From Aradus depressus (taxonomy: Eukaryota > Arthropoda > Insecta > Hemiptera > Aradidae): 64,000 nt of DNA. The stretch is taken from the NCBI GenBank assembly GCA_963662175.1, contig OY759221.1, positions 25,469,027 to 25,533,026 of the forward strand, in the 5' to 3' direction. The notes under the pieces are model-generated. The model did no database searches and was not told the origin of the DNA. It worked only from the letters and a program-made list of their open reading frames with translations. This document shows positions 46,205-58,497 of the stretch, piece by piece (the stretch's first letter is position 1; each line of letters starts with the position of its first letter). A program made the position numbers and the translations under genes.

Positions 46205-47548
46205 TAAAAAGTCGTGATTCATCCGCTTATACTTCCACAGAACGAATTAATCAATTAACTTTTATTTCCCCCTCCAAAGCCAGTCATTTGGGCTAATATT
46301 CAATAGTTGACTTGGATAGGGACTTCTAAATCCTCATGCTAACTAAATGTGTCGATAAAATCATTACATCGGAAGTTATTAGGGTTTTTGAATTGAGTCC
46401 TCTCCCCTGAACCCCCCTTCCTTCCCTTCGGACGATATTGCTGAAATTTGACAGGTTGTGCCCTCATTGAGTTATTAAATTTCATGTCGATACGTTCATT
46501 ACCTTGGCTGTTATTGACGTTTCTGAGGAGCCCTCCACAGTCCCCCTTCCCTTCTGCCGATTCCGTTGAAAATTAATAAGTGACGTCCTTATGAATTTTT
46601 TTTTAAATTCATACATTCATTAACAACGGCAGTTATTAGTTTTTTTGTGTTATGCCTCACCTAATTCTACCCTTTTCATCCTTTTTTTTTTTTTTGTTTT
46701 GACAGTTCCCATGTTTCGAAAGCCCTACCGGACCTGATGATATTTTAAGAAAGGAGGACCTCTGTGGTGTGTTGGTCAGAGTGGTGCTGTATGATGACCT
46801 TGGTGAGATCCCCCCTCAGTTAGTGACCTTGGTGGTGGTGTGTGAGGTCAGTAAACCTCGGAGACCCGCCAGCCACCACTCCTGTTGCACAATACCACCC
46901 CACACCGTCCGAGGCCTAGTCCAGTCCATCCGCCACTTTGCTTTCTTCACTCTTCTCTTCCTCTCAGATATCTTCTGTATATAATGATGATAGGTGTATC
47001 ATCAAGTGGGTGAGCTAGTATAATAACCTCCTTACTCTACTTTCTTATAGTGAGTGCAGTTATTGGGGTTTTTGAAATGAGCCCTTCCTCTGATCCCCCT
47101 CCCCTTCTGGCGATTCTGCTGAAAATTAATAAGTGTCGCCATTATGGGATTTTGAATTCACATATGAAAATACGTTTCGATGCATTCATTACCACGACAG
47201 TTATTGGGGTTTTTGAGTTAAGTCTCCCCCTAATCCCCCCCCCCCCCCCTTCTCATTGACCGATTTGACTGAAAATCGATAGGTGTTGTTCTTATAGGGT
47301 TTTGGTCACATATAAAATTTCTTGGCGATGCATTCATTCTATGGATTTAGCTGAAAAACAGTAGGTGTCGTTAGAGGATTCTGGGTTTACATATAACATT
47401 TCGTGTCGATATGTTAAGACAGAATTGATTTTTCATATTTTTGTAATCTAGAGCTTGGAAAACATAAAATTCCGTTGAAAACTTTGCATCGAATTTTTGA
47501 ACGATTACATAAACTTCCCATATACTTCGTATAGCCGGGGAAGTAAAA
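46205..47548 (-). repeat. Long MPR copy with unrelated 360-bp insert
   Basis: From aaaagtcgtgattcatccgc (46207) with several modules to about 46680, then 46690-47045 unrelated, then modules resume (gcagttattggggtttttga) to cttcccatatacttcgtata-gccggggaagta (47548). C15 run at 47235-47249. Confidence 0.75.
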
Positions 47549-48189
47549 TGAGGTGATGGGGGAAGGCGAGCGGTAGTTACTTTACCACGGTGGAACTCTG
47601 CTCTACTCTCACAATCGTTTACGCGATGCTTGTAGCTCTATTACTATCATGTCCACTTACTCGATGCTTGTAGCTCTGTTACTGTGTCCACTCTACCCAT
47701 ATATCTACAAAGTTAGTCTTAAGACAAATAACAACTTGACAAGGTTCATGATGACGCCTCGATGGGTATGTAGGTAATAACTATAGCGAACGTAATGTGA
47801 CGGATTGAACCCCATCCTCAGAAATATTATGACCTATTTTATATTCCTATTGCACGGCCAACGGTAAATAGTTCGACCAGTTATTAATTAGAACTGTTTT
47901 TTAAAGGAATTTTGTGAAATAAAACATTTGAAAAATTCACTAATAGCCTATTTTCCTCCTAGAGTACCTAGATACTATTGTTCCGCGGTGAAAAATTTCA
48001 TTTATTTTTGTTCATTATGTCAAATTATAAAACTGGAGTATTTCTGTTTCTACTTTTTTTAGCTTTCCAAAAATATGCTTATTATCTTTTTTATTTCGAA
48101 AGAAAAGTTTCCCATCATATATATTAATTAAGAGGGAAATGTGAAGAAACTGAACACACTTTAAGAAAAAAATGAATCCCTAAGGGGGA
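47549..48189. other. Unannotated stretch
   Basis: Contains a short local repeat (gatgcttgtagctctattac and gatgcttgtagctctgttac near 47620 and 47664). No gene. Confidence 0.5.
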
Positions 48190-48425
48190 ATTGGACCTTC
48201 CGAATCACTCTCGTTCCCCCTCTTCACTCTCAAATTCATTTAATAGTGACGATACTGCTATATGAAAGTCACTCTCAGAATTATGTACAATCAAACAAAG
48301 GAAACTAATGTCGGCAACATTACTTTCATAATATTATACCCAGTAATGTCAATATGAAATGGAGTGGGAGAGTGATCTGTAAAGGCATGGTTGGTATAAG
48401 TCCTCTAATGGTCACATCACATATT
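48190..48425. mobile_element. Second copy of the 6575-type MITE, degraded
   Basis: The right arm gagagtgatctgtaaaggca and tggttggtataagtcctcta-atggtcacatcac match the element at 6575-6812. The left arm is weak (an atcactctcgttccccc segment near 48205). Confidence 0.45.
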
Positions 48426-48772
48426 TTTTACTTGCTTTGTCTTTGTTGGCAGAAAATGAATGAGGATGACTTAGTTTATGTTTATTTGGAATAATATTGG
48501 TTTCATTAAATAATAATGATTGAAAATGAGTGTGAGTACTATGGTAGACCCTGGGACTTGGGTCCTCTTTAAGAGTTAACATAGGCTATATATAGTGGCG
48601 TGAGTGTGTGAGGAAGATAGGAGTGGAGCGGGGCCAGACAGGACGATGTACTATCAAGGTCAGCCCTCTAGCTAGCAACCCAACACAACATTGTCTACAG
48701 AATACAGAGACTGGTAGGGGCCTCACAAATATATCGTCTCATTAGGCAAAGAATAAGAATATATCTATATAC

Positions 48773-48962
48773 TAAGTCGGTGATTCACCGGCAATGTACT
48801 TTCCCAGCGCGATTTAATAAACTACCTTTTTGCTTTTCCACTGAACCCAATTTACAGATCAATAAGCGTCTTCCTCAATGAGTTTTTTTTTTTTTTTTTT
48901 TTTTTTTCCAGGGTGCCCCTGACCCCCTGAGGGGGGGTCGGTCACATAACCCTTAAATCAAT
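48773..48962 (-). repeat. MPR end feeding into the 49-kb arrays
   Basis: aagtcggtgattcaccggca-atgtactttcccagcg; interrupted by the LINE stub; the next modules are amplified. Confidence 0.75.
48883..48957 (-). mobile_element. 75-bp 3' stub of the same R1-like LINE
   Basis: A T run followed by GGTGCCCCTGACCCCCTGAG and GGTCGGTCACAT matches the 3' UTR at 29315-29351. It is flanked by TCAATGAG at 48875-48882 and 48958-48965, a probable target duplication. This is an extreme 5' truncation inserted in an MPR copy. Confidence 0.8.
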
Positions 48963-49300
48963 GAGTCCTGTGAATCATACTAAATTTCATATAGATACAT
49001 TCGTTACGTCGACAGTTATTATAGTTTTTGAGTTAGGCCCTCTTCTCTAATCTCCCACTTCCATTTGGCTGTGAATGAATATGTATTGTCCTTATAGGGT
49101 TTTGGATTTACACATAATGTTGATATGTTGCCTCCCTATAGAGTTTATGATCCACATATAAAATTTCGTGTTGGTACATTCGTTACGTCGGCAGTTATTA
49201 TAGTTTTTGAGTTAGGCCCTCTTTTCTAATCCCCCACTTCCCTTTGGCTGAGAATGAATATGTATTGTCCTTATAGGGTTTTGGATTTACATATAATGTT
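48963..49300 (+). repeat. 169-bp tandem repeat, two units (MPR-derived)
   Basis: The second unit starts at 49132 (gatatgttgcctccctatag); the first precedes it at 48963. Each has cattcgttacgtcg.cagtta and tgagttaggccctcttytct, recognisable MPR phrases. Confidence 0.8.
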
Positions 49301-49873
49301 GATATGTTGCCTCCCTATAGATTTTCTAATCCACATATAGAATTTGATGTTGATACATTCATCACTACGGCGGTTATTGGTTTATTTATGTTGCCCCTAC
49401 CGAAGCCCTCTCTCCCTTTGTCCTCTTCGGCTCAAATTGATATGTCGCCACCTTACATGGTTTCGGATCCACATATAAAATTTGATGTTGATACATTCAT
49501 TACTACGGCGGTTATTGGTTTATTTATGTTGTCCCTACCGAAGCCCTCTCTCCCTTTGTCCTCTTCGGCTCAAATTGATATGTCGCCTCCTTACATGGTT
49601 TCGGATCCACATATAAAATTTCGTGTTGATCCATCCATTACTACGGCGGTTATTGGTGTATTTATGTTGTCCCTACCGAAGCCCTCTCTCCCTTTGTCCT
49701 ATTCGGCTCAAATTGATATGTCGCCTCCTTACATGGTTTCGGATCCACACATAAAATTTCGTGTTGATCCATTCATTACTACGGCGGTTATTGGTGTATT
49801 TATGTTGTCCCTACCGAAGCCCTCTCTCCCTTTGTCCTCTTCGGCTCAAATTGATATGTCGCCTCCTTACATT
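49301..49873 (+). repeat. 138-bp tandem repeat, four units plus a partial fifth
   Basis: Units start at 49301, 49439, 49577, 49715 and 49853 (partial) with gatatgtcgcctccttacat. 138 is a multiple of three and the unit has one stop-free frame, so an open frame of 222 codons (49304-49972) encodes repeated DPHIKF.VD.FITTAVIG and LPKPSLPLSSSAQID. I regard this as a by-product of array growth rather than a gene. Confidence 0.92.
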
Positions 49874-50109
49874 TTACTTTTGCGTTGTGTAAATTCTGAA
49901 TTTACAATAGTATACCTTCCATCAGGTATGTTCTCCCATTTATTTTTTGTTTTTACAACCCAGCAGACATAGATAGATATTTAGGGAAGAACTCTCATCA
50001 TCAGTATCTTTTTATTTGCTGATTTTTACGTAATTTTACCTTTTCCGTTGTTCATTGTATTCTTCTTGCTGCAACGTATTTTACGAGTCGACATCTTTGA
50101 TTGTGCACA

Positions 50110-50190
50110 TCGTGTTTTTGTGCTAAGCCCCTCCCCTAATTTCCCTCTTCCTTTCCATCGATTTGGCTGAAAATCAATAGTATGTAATTT
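50110..50190 (-). repeat. MPR fragment
   Basis: aagcccctcccctaatttcc and gatttggctgaaaatcaata only. Confidence 0.45.
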
Positions 50191-51172
50191 ATATGTGGAT
50201 GGTTTAAGGTAAATAAATATTATTATTATTATTATAGGGTGACCCTTTGAGTACGGAGACATTTTGAAATACCTTGAAATGGATTAGTTAGTTATTTGTA
50301 ATAATATGTTGTTATTCTTGTTAATCTTTTAAAACTAACCAAAGTGATGTGGGTGAGAGTCCCTCCTCCCTAGAAGTGTTCCTGTTCTCTTCACTAAATT
50401 GACCGGAAATTGTCAATTAAATGTCATTGTTCTGAGCGGAGATCTATGGGTAGACCTTACGTCGTTTCTCACACAGCTCATAGTTTAGTATGTCTCCTAT
50501 TACATTCCATTTTTTTTTTTTTTAAGATAAAAATGATTGATATTCGCTATTGTCATTTATGAGCAAATAAACTTGCTATTAATAGTCAATTACATATTTT
50601 GCATCCGCAATTTCTTTAGACTTCACCAAGGCCGTAATCATTGGCGTTGATTGTGATGAATGCTAGATTTATGCATTGATAAACTGTAACGGCACGAAAT
50701 GCACTTCACACAGTCTGGACAGAATATCTATCATATCGACTCACATAAAATTTCCATACTAATTTTCGGGTAAATTATGGATTTTTTGATGATTTGGTAA
50801 CCTTCCCCATTAGATGAATCGAAAGTGCCTTCCGAAACGTTAAACGTTATGTACTAAATGTATGATTTTAAGATTATTTGAAATAAATTATGAGATATGT
50901 AGTTGCATTACATAATTACTACATCATCTGAAAATCTTCTCAAACAATCCTACAATCGAAATGCACTTCGTAATTACCTTCGAAGGAACTATTTCACCCA
51001 CCCTTCCATAGATATACCTACTCGAAATAAGTTAGGCAAAATATGAATATTTATAATAAATATTTTTTTAGTATGTTGTTGGTATTGGATTATAATATAC
51101 AGCTGCGGGTGCAACATGAATCTTTTTTCTTTCTTCTTGATGGGGAGGGGGCTCCCGATATGGGATTGGGTT
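50191..51172. other. Unannotated AT-rich stretch
   Basis: No recognised element before the palindrome at 51173. Confidence 0.5.
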
Positions 51173-51318
51173 ACGATCTTGTCTACGATCCAAAAAGGAC
51201 CAGGGTTATTTATTATAATAAATGAATTACAATATAATAAATGCATATATTATATTATATTGTAATTCATTTATTATAATCAAACCCTGGTCCTTTTTGG
51301 ATCGTAGACAAGATCGTG
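51173..51318. repeat. Large near-perfect palindrome, arms about 62 bp
   Basis: Left arm ACGATCTTGTCTACGATCCA-AAAAGGACCAGGGTT...AATGAATTACAATATAATA; the right arm (about 51256-51318) is its complement with only a few changes. The AT-rich centre includes ATGCATAT. It can form a cruciform or a long hairpin RNA. The left arm overlaps the end of a short open frame (GYDLVYDPKRTRV), family unknown. Confidence 0.8.
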
Positions 51319-51473
51319 GCTGCTGATTACCCATGGATGTCTTGAATAGGATGATCTACTTGAGAGTTGCTCTCATAATTTAGACTCCTTTTTGTAATTC
51401 CTGCATTGTATTAACTCCATTATCAAATGATCGTATTTATTTTTTTATCTTATGTATTTTAAAAATTAATTAT

Positions 51474-51600
51474 GGGGGCGCCGATAGCACAGAGTTAGCG
51501 TGTTTGCCTACTGTACTCAAGATCGCGAGTTCGAAACCTGGCCGACCGAGGCTCTTAGGATTTTTATCTGGGAGGCATAAAAAAATCATGCCGTTCCCAT
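51474..51600 (+). mobile_element. SINE copy S15, head only
   Basis: GGGGGCGCCGATAGCACAGA, then GCGAGTTCGAAACCTGGCC and the following tctgggaggcataaa; the body is missing. Confidence 0.75.
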
Positions 51601-53988
51601 AGCCATATTATTTATTGCACACAATAAAAACGGTTTTCTCAAATTATTTTTTTCCTCTCGGTAAATTATGAACGTTATAGTGATTTTTTTTATAATTAAA
51701 AAAGTTAATCTTATTAATATCTTAGTGATGAATTAGTCACTCAATGATTTTCCCACAGTAGTCTTAATGTATTTTATATTTTTATTTATTTCTATCAACA
51801 AGACTTGAGAAGTAGGTACCCGAGAACTTTTATGTTAAGTAGAAAATAATGATTATTATTATTAAAAATTTCTAGTTATAGCTTATTTCACAGTGAATTG
51901 TCTTAATTGTGAGGACAACTATAAAGAATTCATTTCACAACGTCATTAAATCCTGTGTATCTTAACAAGAATCCCATTCCTATATTATGAAGGAAAAATT
52001 TGATACATTAGAATTGTCGAAGTTAAAATTTGGTATGTAGTATGAAACGTTAAATTTGACACCCTGGGTATAGTTTTATGGCGGTTTGTTGTTTAGTTGA
52101 TAATGTCTGTCCTTCCTGTGGGTGCACACCTACTTTAAATTCAACATCATTTCCTGTTGTTGAGAGATAACCAAAGGTTAGTGACGGCCGCCTTCACTCC
52201 TCTTAACGTTGTCAATAGTCCTTGAGTCTCACATTATTACTTCTTCTAAGTTAAGTTCGTTCTTTGTGCTTAGTTATTGGATGACTAGATGCTCAATAAT
52301 ATTGTGCTTTCTTGTTAATTCGTACAGAATTCAGTGTATATTTTAACTGGAGCTATTATACTTAATCTGTCGTTAGTTACCCAGCAACAGAAAATATCAT
52401 TGGTGTATGTAAACTTTTCTGTAAAGATACTGAAAGTAAGAATTTTTAATGTAGTGCTTAGTGGCCTATACATTGTTTGGGTAATTTCATGCTTAGAGAG
52501 ATGTGAAAAAGTGTAACAAAAAGCCATAGTTGAATCACATAAGGATGCTAAATGTGGAAAAGTCATTAAAATCCAATCAATTGTATAACAGCTAGTACTC
52601 ATTTTATGTTTTGGGACTCCCAAAACTCCCTTCCCGAGATTTGAGATGCCTCATAGCTTGTATTTGAACTGGACTTGTAAAAATATTAGCCATAATTGTA
52701 CATTTTAGGCCCCACTTCCGTTCCCAATATTGGAACACTCATGCAAAATTTTATGAAAATCCAATCCACCGTTGAATATATAGCATTCCCCCCTCACATA
52801 TATAAGGTCCCCCTCACAACCCATCTTCCGTCCAAAATTTTGAAATTTTAAGAAAACTGCCAAACAACTTTTTCTACTCACCGAAAAGTATAAAAAAACG
52901 AATGGAAAACAGTCTTGTATTTTTATCATAGATTCTAAATCGAATAAAATACAACGGAATATCTGTTTCTTCTTTTACAATTTACATTTATATTTATTAT
53001 TTTTAATATTTTATTATTTTATATATTTTACAAATAAAATTTACCTTTTCAGACTTTTTTAAAAATCTTATTCCATAGAGAAGTTATAGAATATTATTTT
53101 ATTCATTTATGTTATTTTCTTCTACTAGGTACATTTTGCATTTATCTATTTCATTTTTTATGTATTAGTTGTATTTTCTGTTATAGCTTATACTTGAAAC
53201 CTTTCTACTGCTATATTTCCCTAGTTATAAAGTTTCTGTTTATATCTTATTCCCGTACTTTCTATGAGATAATTCTATTTAAAATCACAAGACTTATTTT
53301 TTAAATAGGTTAACTTAATTTTCCATCGTATCGGCGTTTAACAATAGTTTTATTTCTTTTTCTTTCAACTCGTTAGTAAATTTCATATTACTCTGGTGTT
53401 TTATGCGAACTATACTTCAAATTATGAAATATATGCAACTTTTTGTTACATTCGCGATATCACTGATTGCTCTACTAGCACCTTAAAACAAATTGGTTCT
53501 TCATGCCAAGATCTCCTTTGAGACAAAGATTTAGACGTTACCATTCTTCAGCAGGTTTGATGAGCTTTTTTTCCTTGTCGTTTCCTCAAATCCAATTTAT
53601 TTCAGTTTGACTGTATATTAAGGTTTTCAAAATACATATCTCGTATTTAAAGACAATATGAAAATATATTTCAACACTTATCTAGATAAAAGCACAGCAA
53701 TGTAATGATAATTTTGGGGACACATTCATTGATATCACCTTGGGGACTACTAAAGGTGACTGTTTTCATGACTATTAATTTATAAGGCCAAGGTTCGAAT
53801 CATCTTCACTGTAGAAATATTAGTTTGAAATTACTGTCTTCCTTATTCCAGTTTTCACATTTACTTTTTTTTTTGCTATTCTCATCTAATTAGGCACCAA
53901 TAATTGCCAATCTCAATCACTCTAAATTCATGAATTTCGCACCATAGTTGTATCTAATGTTATATTAATTTTTTTTTTTTTTGTTTAG
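51601..53988. other. Probable Pumilio upstream intron sequence
   Basis: Longest stretch free of MPR and SINE copies; AT-rich, ending in the acceptor at 53988. 52620-52870 carries phrases related to the second dispersed family at 19990. Confidence 0.55.
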
Positions 53989-54103
53989 ATCGCACCGTCG
54001 GCCAAAAAGTTATGGGGAGTGGAGGAGCCTAAAGACGAACCGAAAGGAATCCTCAACTTGAACGAACATCAAATGTGGAGAGATTCCACTTGGAGTACTT
54101 CTG
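53989..54103 (+). CDS. pum: Pumilio homologue, internal exon (N-terminal conserved region)
   Basis: Internal exon of a Pumilio-family protein, a cytoplasmic sequence-specific RNA-binding translational repressor. The exon begins after a long T-rich tract ending in tttgtttag and ends at a strong donor, G|gtaagt. It is 115 nt, open in one frame, and encodes 38 codons plus one base, including SAKKLWGVEEPKDEPKGI and QMWRDSTWSTS. By established family knowledge, animal Pumilio proteins carry a KKFW..E..KDGPKGIF...QWRDS.WGTS block at this place, N-terminal to the C-terminal PUM-HD repeats. The exon therefore lies in the regulatory N-terminal half, not in the RNA-binding domain. It starts in phase 0 and ends in phase 1; the next exon at 63496 restores the codon. 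No upstream exon was recognised in the preceding 54 kb, so the start of the protein is unknown. Codon use and GC content are clearly higher than in the AT-rich surroundings. I am confident of the family assignment; the subgroup cannot be judged from this piece. Confidence 0.93.
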
Positions 54104-55225
54104 GTAAGTTTTAATCAAATTGTGTATCAAGGTCACAACCTAAAAAATAAATAACATTTCTTTTAGTTATTTTTCTGAAATTACAACTTTTCCTGGATAA
54201 TTTAGTTTTTGTCTCATAAAATTCTGAGTATTAGAAGTGCGTAGTATAGGTTTAGGTTTAGGTATAAAATTAAATACATTAAAAAACCTTTCCAACATTT
54301 TCATTTAATTGTAAATAAAGGGTTTTCCTAATTTTATTTTAATATAGAAATTCCCCAAAAAATGAAAAAATGGTACCTACCTAAACTCCTCAACCTTTAA
54401 AATCGCAACATGGATTGTCCCCCAGGATAATGAGAATGTTCAAATTATAGATAATATTCGGAGCTTTAGTTGCCAACTCCGTTGCCATTCTAGAAGAGTT
54501 GGAAAATATGTATTGTTTTTGAAATGAGAAATGGGAGAGGGGGTTAAGGAGCATGAGGAAGTTAAGGGGAGTAGTTGAAGGTTTTATTCTTTGTCCGGGC
54601 ATCGCATTTAATCAGCTTCAGAAGTAATAGTAATGGAAAAAACTACTGAGCTACTCTACGTCTGGTAACCTACCAATAAAATAGAAATAGTTGAAATTCT
54701 GGGTGTATCTTCCATCTAAAATTATTTTATTTATCTTTATCTGTATTATTTATGTTATCAAAACAATTAAGAATCAATAAATCTTATAAGTATCTACGTA
54801 TAAATTATCACACTGATAGAACGGCTGTTTCTTCCACACGAAAATATGTCTTCGGGATCATTTGGCAAGACCGCATCATGTCTTTAAACGGATGAAACGG
54901 CATCGCTCAGTGTTGACGAACATTAGAAAAGGAAGACATTAAACCATGACTAGTGTATGATGTATGCAGAATTATGAGGCTATAAATATTGCGTAGTATA
55001 TAAATTATTCTGACCATAAGTATTCTACGGAAGCTTAAATATTTTTAGGATCCTAGAACATAGCGGGATAGATTGACATTTGTCAAGGTTGTATTAGTTG
55101 AAGAACTCCATTAAGAGAAGAAGGATTCTCTAAGGTTGAGGAGTGGGATGAGATGCAGTAATAGGAGATAATGGCCCCTCACAATGCACTTATTTCCTTC
55201 GTTAGCCTAATTGCATCATGATTTT

Positions 55226-56002
55226 ACTTCCCCAGTTATACGAAGTATAGGGGTAGTTATGTGATCGATCAAAAATTCAATGCGGAGTTTTTAACGGAAT
55301 TTCATGTTTTCCGATCTCTAAATTACAAATATGAAAAAAATATATATATGTCCCTGTGAAGACGAATGTATCGACCCAAAATTTTATTTATGAATCCAGA
55401 ATCCTCTTTTGACGACACTTATTGTTTTTCAGTCAAATCGACCAATGGAAAGGGAGGGATTAGATGATGGAGGCTTAATATGAAAGCTCTAATAACTGCC
55501 GATAGTATCGAAATAATCCCATAAGGACAACACATAGATTTACAGCCAAATCAACCAAAGGGGAGGGGGGGATTAGGGATAGGCTTAACTCAAAAACTCT
55601 TATGACTGCCGTTGTAATATCGACACAAAATTTCTTGTGTGAATTCATTCGCCCCGTAAGGACGACACTTATTAGTTTTCAGCGGAATTGGCAGAAGGGA
55701 AGGGGCGCTCAGCTCAAAAAACTCAATAACTGCCAATTAAAGGTAAGTATCGACATGTAATTTCATAACTAAATTTACAACTCAGTGAGGATATAACCTG
55801 TCAAATTTCAGCGATATCGGCTGAAGGGAAGGGGGCTCAATTCAAAAATCCTAATAACTGCCGCTGTAATGAATTTATGGTCACAAAATTTAGTTAAGGA
55901 TTGAGGATATTGTAAACGGTCTACTAGTTTTATAGGGGGAGCGAACATTATTTGATTAATTCGTTCTGGGGAAGTACATTGCCGGTGATTCACCGACTAC
56001 TT
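55226..56002 (+). repeat. MPR family, best full-length copy
   Basis: Starts ACTTCCCCAGTTATACGAAG-TATAGGGG, an interrupted palindrome. A lead region to about 55364 is followed by four modules of about 115-140 bp beginning near 55365, 55506, 55619 and 55743; each has a (atcgacacaaaatttt) phrase, an (aaggacgacac) phrase, a (ttttcagc.aaatcg) phrase, a purine-rich (aagggaaggggg) tract and a (ctaataactgcc) phrase. A right region runs to TTCTGGGGAAGTACATTGCC-GGTGATTCACCG. No open frame of note. No target duplication seen, so the superfamily is unresolved. Confidence 0.88.
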
Positions 56003-56682
56003 TTTATTTTTTTTCATCTTATTTTATTGAATCATTTTCAACCCTATCGTCAGCTGGACGGACCTACCACTAAGTGGTATTTTTCTCTCAAGAGGAATTT
56101 CTTAAATTTGAAGTTGATATTTATTGTTTGTACACAATTGGAATACGCGGCAGGCCATCCTCGCCAAGCTAACGATGTATGATTTAGCCTGAAAACATTA
56201 CTTTGTATATAAATTTGTACTTTCTCTCCCGCCCCTCTTTCCCCCACCTTGCTGACCAACCGCCTTCCAGTCGCGGACAGACAGTATATTGTTAGTAGCA
56301 TTTAATTGATCAACTCTAACCTTGACGCTGTGCGTACTAACAGACATTGGTTTCCGCATGATTAATAACTATTTTTTGCTCAGTAACCTATGTTTTGAGA
56401 GCGGTTAGTAGCAGATTAATCTTCCCGAAGAAAGAGCTTCTTCTTCCTGCCGACTATTATAGAACGACTATTTAAAATAATTTCAAAGATAGTTAAAAAT
56501 CTATAACAATTTTATTAATAAGTACGGATTATAGGAAAATAGCTTATTGTAATAATTATGAGAACATGATGAACTATTCATGAAGAGAAATGATGTTTAC
56601 TAAACATTATACAATAACTGTGTAGTTAGTGACGGATATTTGACCTTGTGAAATCTTCGCATTTGGTAGTTTCAAATTTTGG

Positions 56683-56750
<68 letters not shown>
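56683..56750. repeat. (TA)n microsatellite
   Basis: About 33 TA dinucleotides with one interruption (atg). Confidence 0.95.
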
Positions 56751-56752
<2 letters not shown>

Positions 56753-56861
56753 TTTTTTTTCTTTCTGGGTCGTGTATGGAGGATAATTCACAATAATATA
56801 TTTTTTTACAGCTATATTATTCTCCCATTTATTTTTTGGTTTCCGGAAGTCCTCCTATTAC

Positions 56862-57017
56862 CAGTACGATGTCAGGTACTCGTTAAAGACCGTAGGTCCC
56901 TTAGCATAGGTCAATAAACCGGGTAGGCAAAATTTGGGACTCTCCCACTCTAGAGTCGAGGTCATGACCATTAGAGTGACGAAAAAGCGCTCTGGTAGTA
57001 AGCGATATGACCTCGTT
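56862..57017 (+). mobile_element. SINE fragment S16, body and tail part
   Basis: Begins tacgatgtcaggtactcgtt and ends agcgatatgacctcgttg; no head. Follows the (TA)n tract in the Pumilio intron. Confidence 0.8.
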
Positions 57018-58194
57018 GAAGAACCGATGAATCACAATAACTAACTGTTTTTTTTTTTTTTGTTTTTTTCAATTATTTTTATCTAATTGTAAGATTTAAT
57101 ACGGTTGTCGTATATAATTTATAAACCATTTTGATGTGCAAAATTGAATGACAAATCCAACTACCATGATAAGGTTTAATGAAAATAAATATTATAATCA
57201 ACAACTCAGATAAATTTCAAGGGTCCTCTTCGAAAGTATTTGATTTCTTATGGAACGGTTCATAAATCCAATACGGGTTTTTGGAGACCCTGCTGTTTAC
57301 TTCCCCTGTTGAGAATTTATTTGTCTAAATATCGATTGCTGGAACATGTCCAGTGGGGATGTACAACAACCTGCCGTGGTCCGGATATCTGATAGAGACA
57401 GTGGAGGGGGGGTGGTTGATGCTTGGATTGGCAGGGTTCGTTGCTATGGTACCAGGTCGTCTTGGCGCCAGTCTTGAGGTCTCTCTCTCTCTCCTCGTGT
57501 CACCCAACCCAGTCCAGCTTTCCCCTCCCACTGTCTCCAAGGAGGAAGGGAGTTCTAATTCACAACCAGACAATAGAATTTGGTATTATTGAACCCTGAA
57601 AAAAAGTAGGTAATGTACATGCCCAACACGAGGGTCAAGTTAATGTCAGCTCTTTGGTCGATTGGGCTGAAAGTCAATGGGTGCCCTTATGGGCTTCTGG
57701 ATTCGTATCGTATATAATATCTGTATTTATAAATTCTTGAGAAACTTCTCTATACATCCCGTAAAGGTGAAAGATTGAAGGTCATAAAGGGTGTTGTCAA
57801 TCGATCTCATATACGAGTAAGATGAAGTATGTTAAGGAAAACCATCCCAAAATTCGAACTGGAAGTCACTACTTGACTTACTGTTAACTTTTTTATTCCT
57901 GATTGGATTTTCATGAAATTTTATTTGTAGCCTCCTTATAAAGCTAGAAATGAAACAGATAACGTTACTAACCTGTTCAAAGTTAAGAAGTTACTAACTA
58001 AAAATGTAACTTGTGACCTTATCACGATAACCCGATTGAATGAATAATATTCATTATTAGTTGTTTTCACAAAATAAAATGAGTGCGAAACGTATTGATA
58101 TACCCAATAAAAGTTATTTTTTATTGATGGTGTAGAGAAACAAGAAAATGGAACATACTGTTTTAATAGGACTATTCATTGTAAAAAAATTGAA

Positions 58195-58497
58195 AAGTGG
58201 GTGAATCACCGGTAATGTATTTCCCCAGCACGAATTAATCAAATACGTTTTCACTCTTCCTCTAAAGTCAATTTTTGTGGTAAATTCAATATTTGACTTA
58301 CATTGTGGCTTATGAATCCTCATACTAGTTGATGTCGATACATTAATTACATCGGCAAGTAATGAAAATTGATTTGAGCACCCCCTCCCCCCTCCCTTAT
58401 GACTAATTTCACTGACAATTAATAGATCCGAAGTAGGTTAAATTTCCTTATGAAATTTTTTGTTAATACTTTCATTTTACCTGTAGTTATTACATAA
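58195..58497 (-). repeat. MPR copy, palindrome-end side
   Basis: gggtgaatcaccggtaatgt-atttccccagcacgaattaa and two modules; cut by SINE fragment S17. Confidence 0.78.

Noticed and set aside
46706..46802. Possible exon between a strong acceptor (ttttgacag) and donor (G|gtgaga), open in one frame
   Set aside because: It lies in a 360-bp insert inside an MPR copy, matches no Pumilio segment, and its end phase (1) does not fit the phase-0 start of the exon at 53989.
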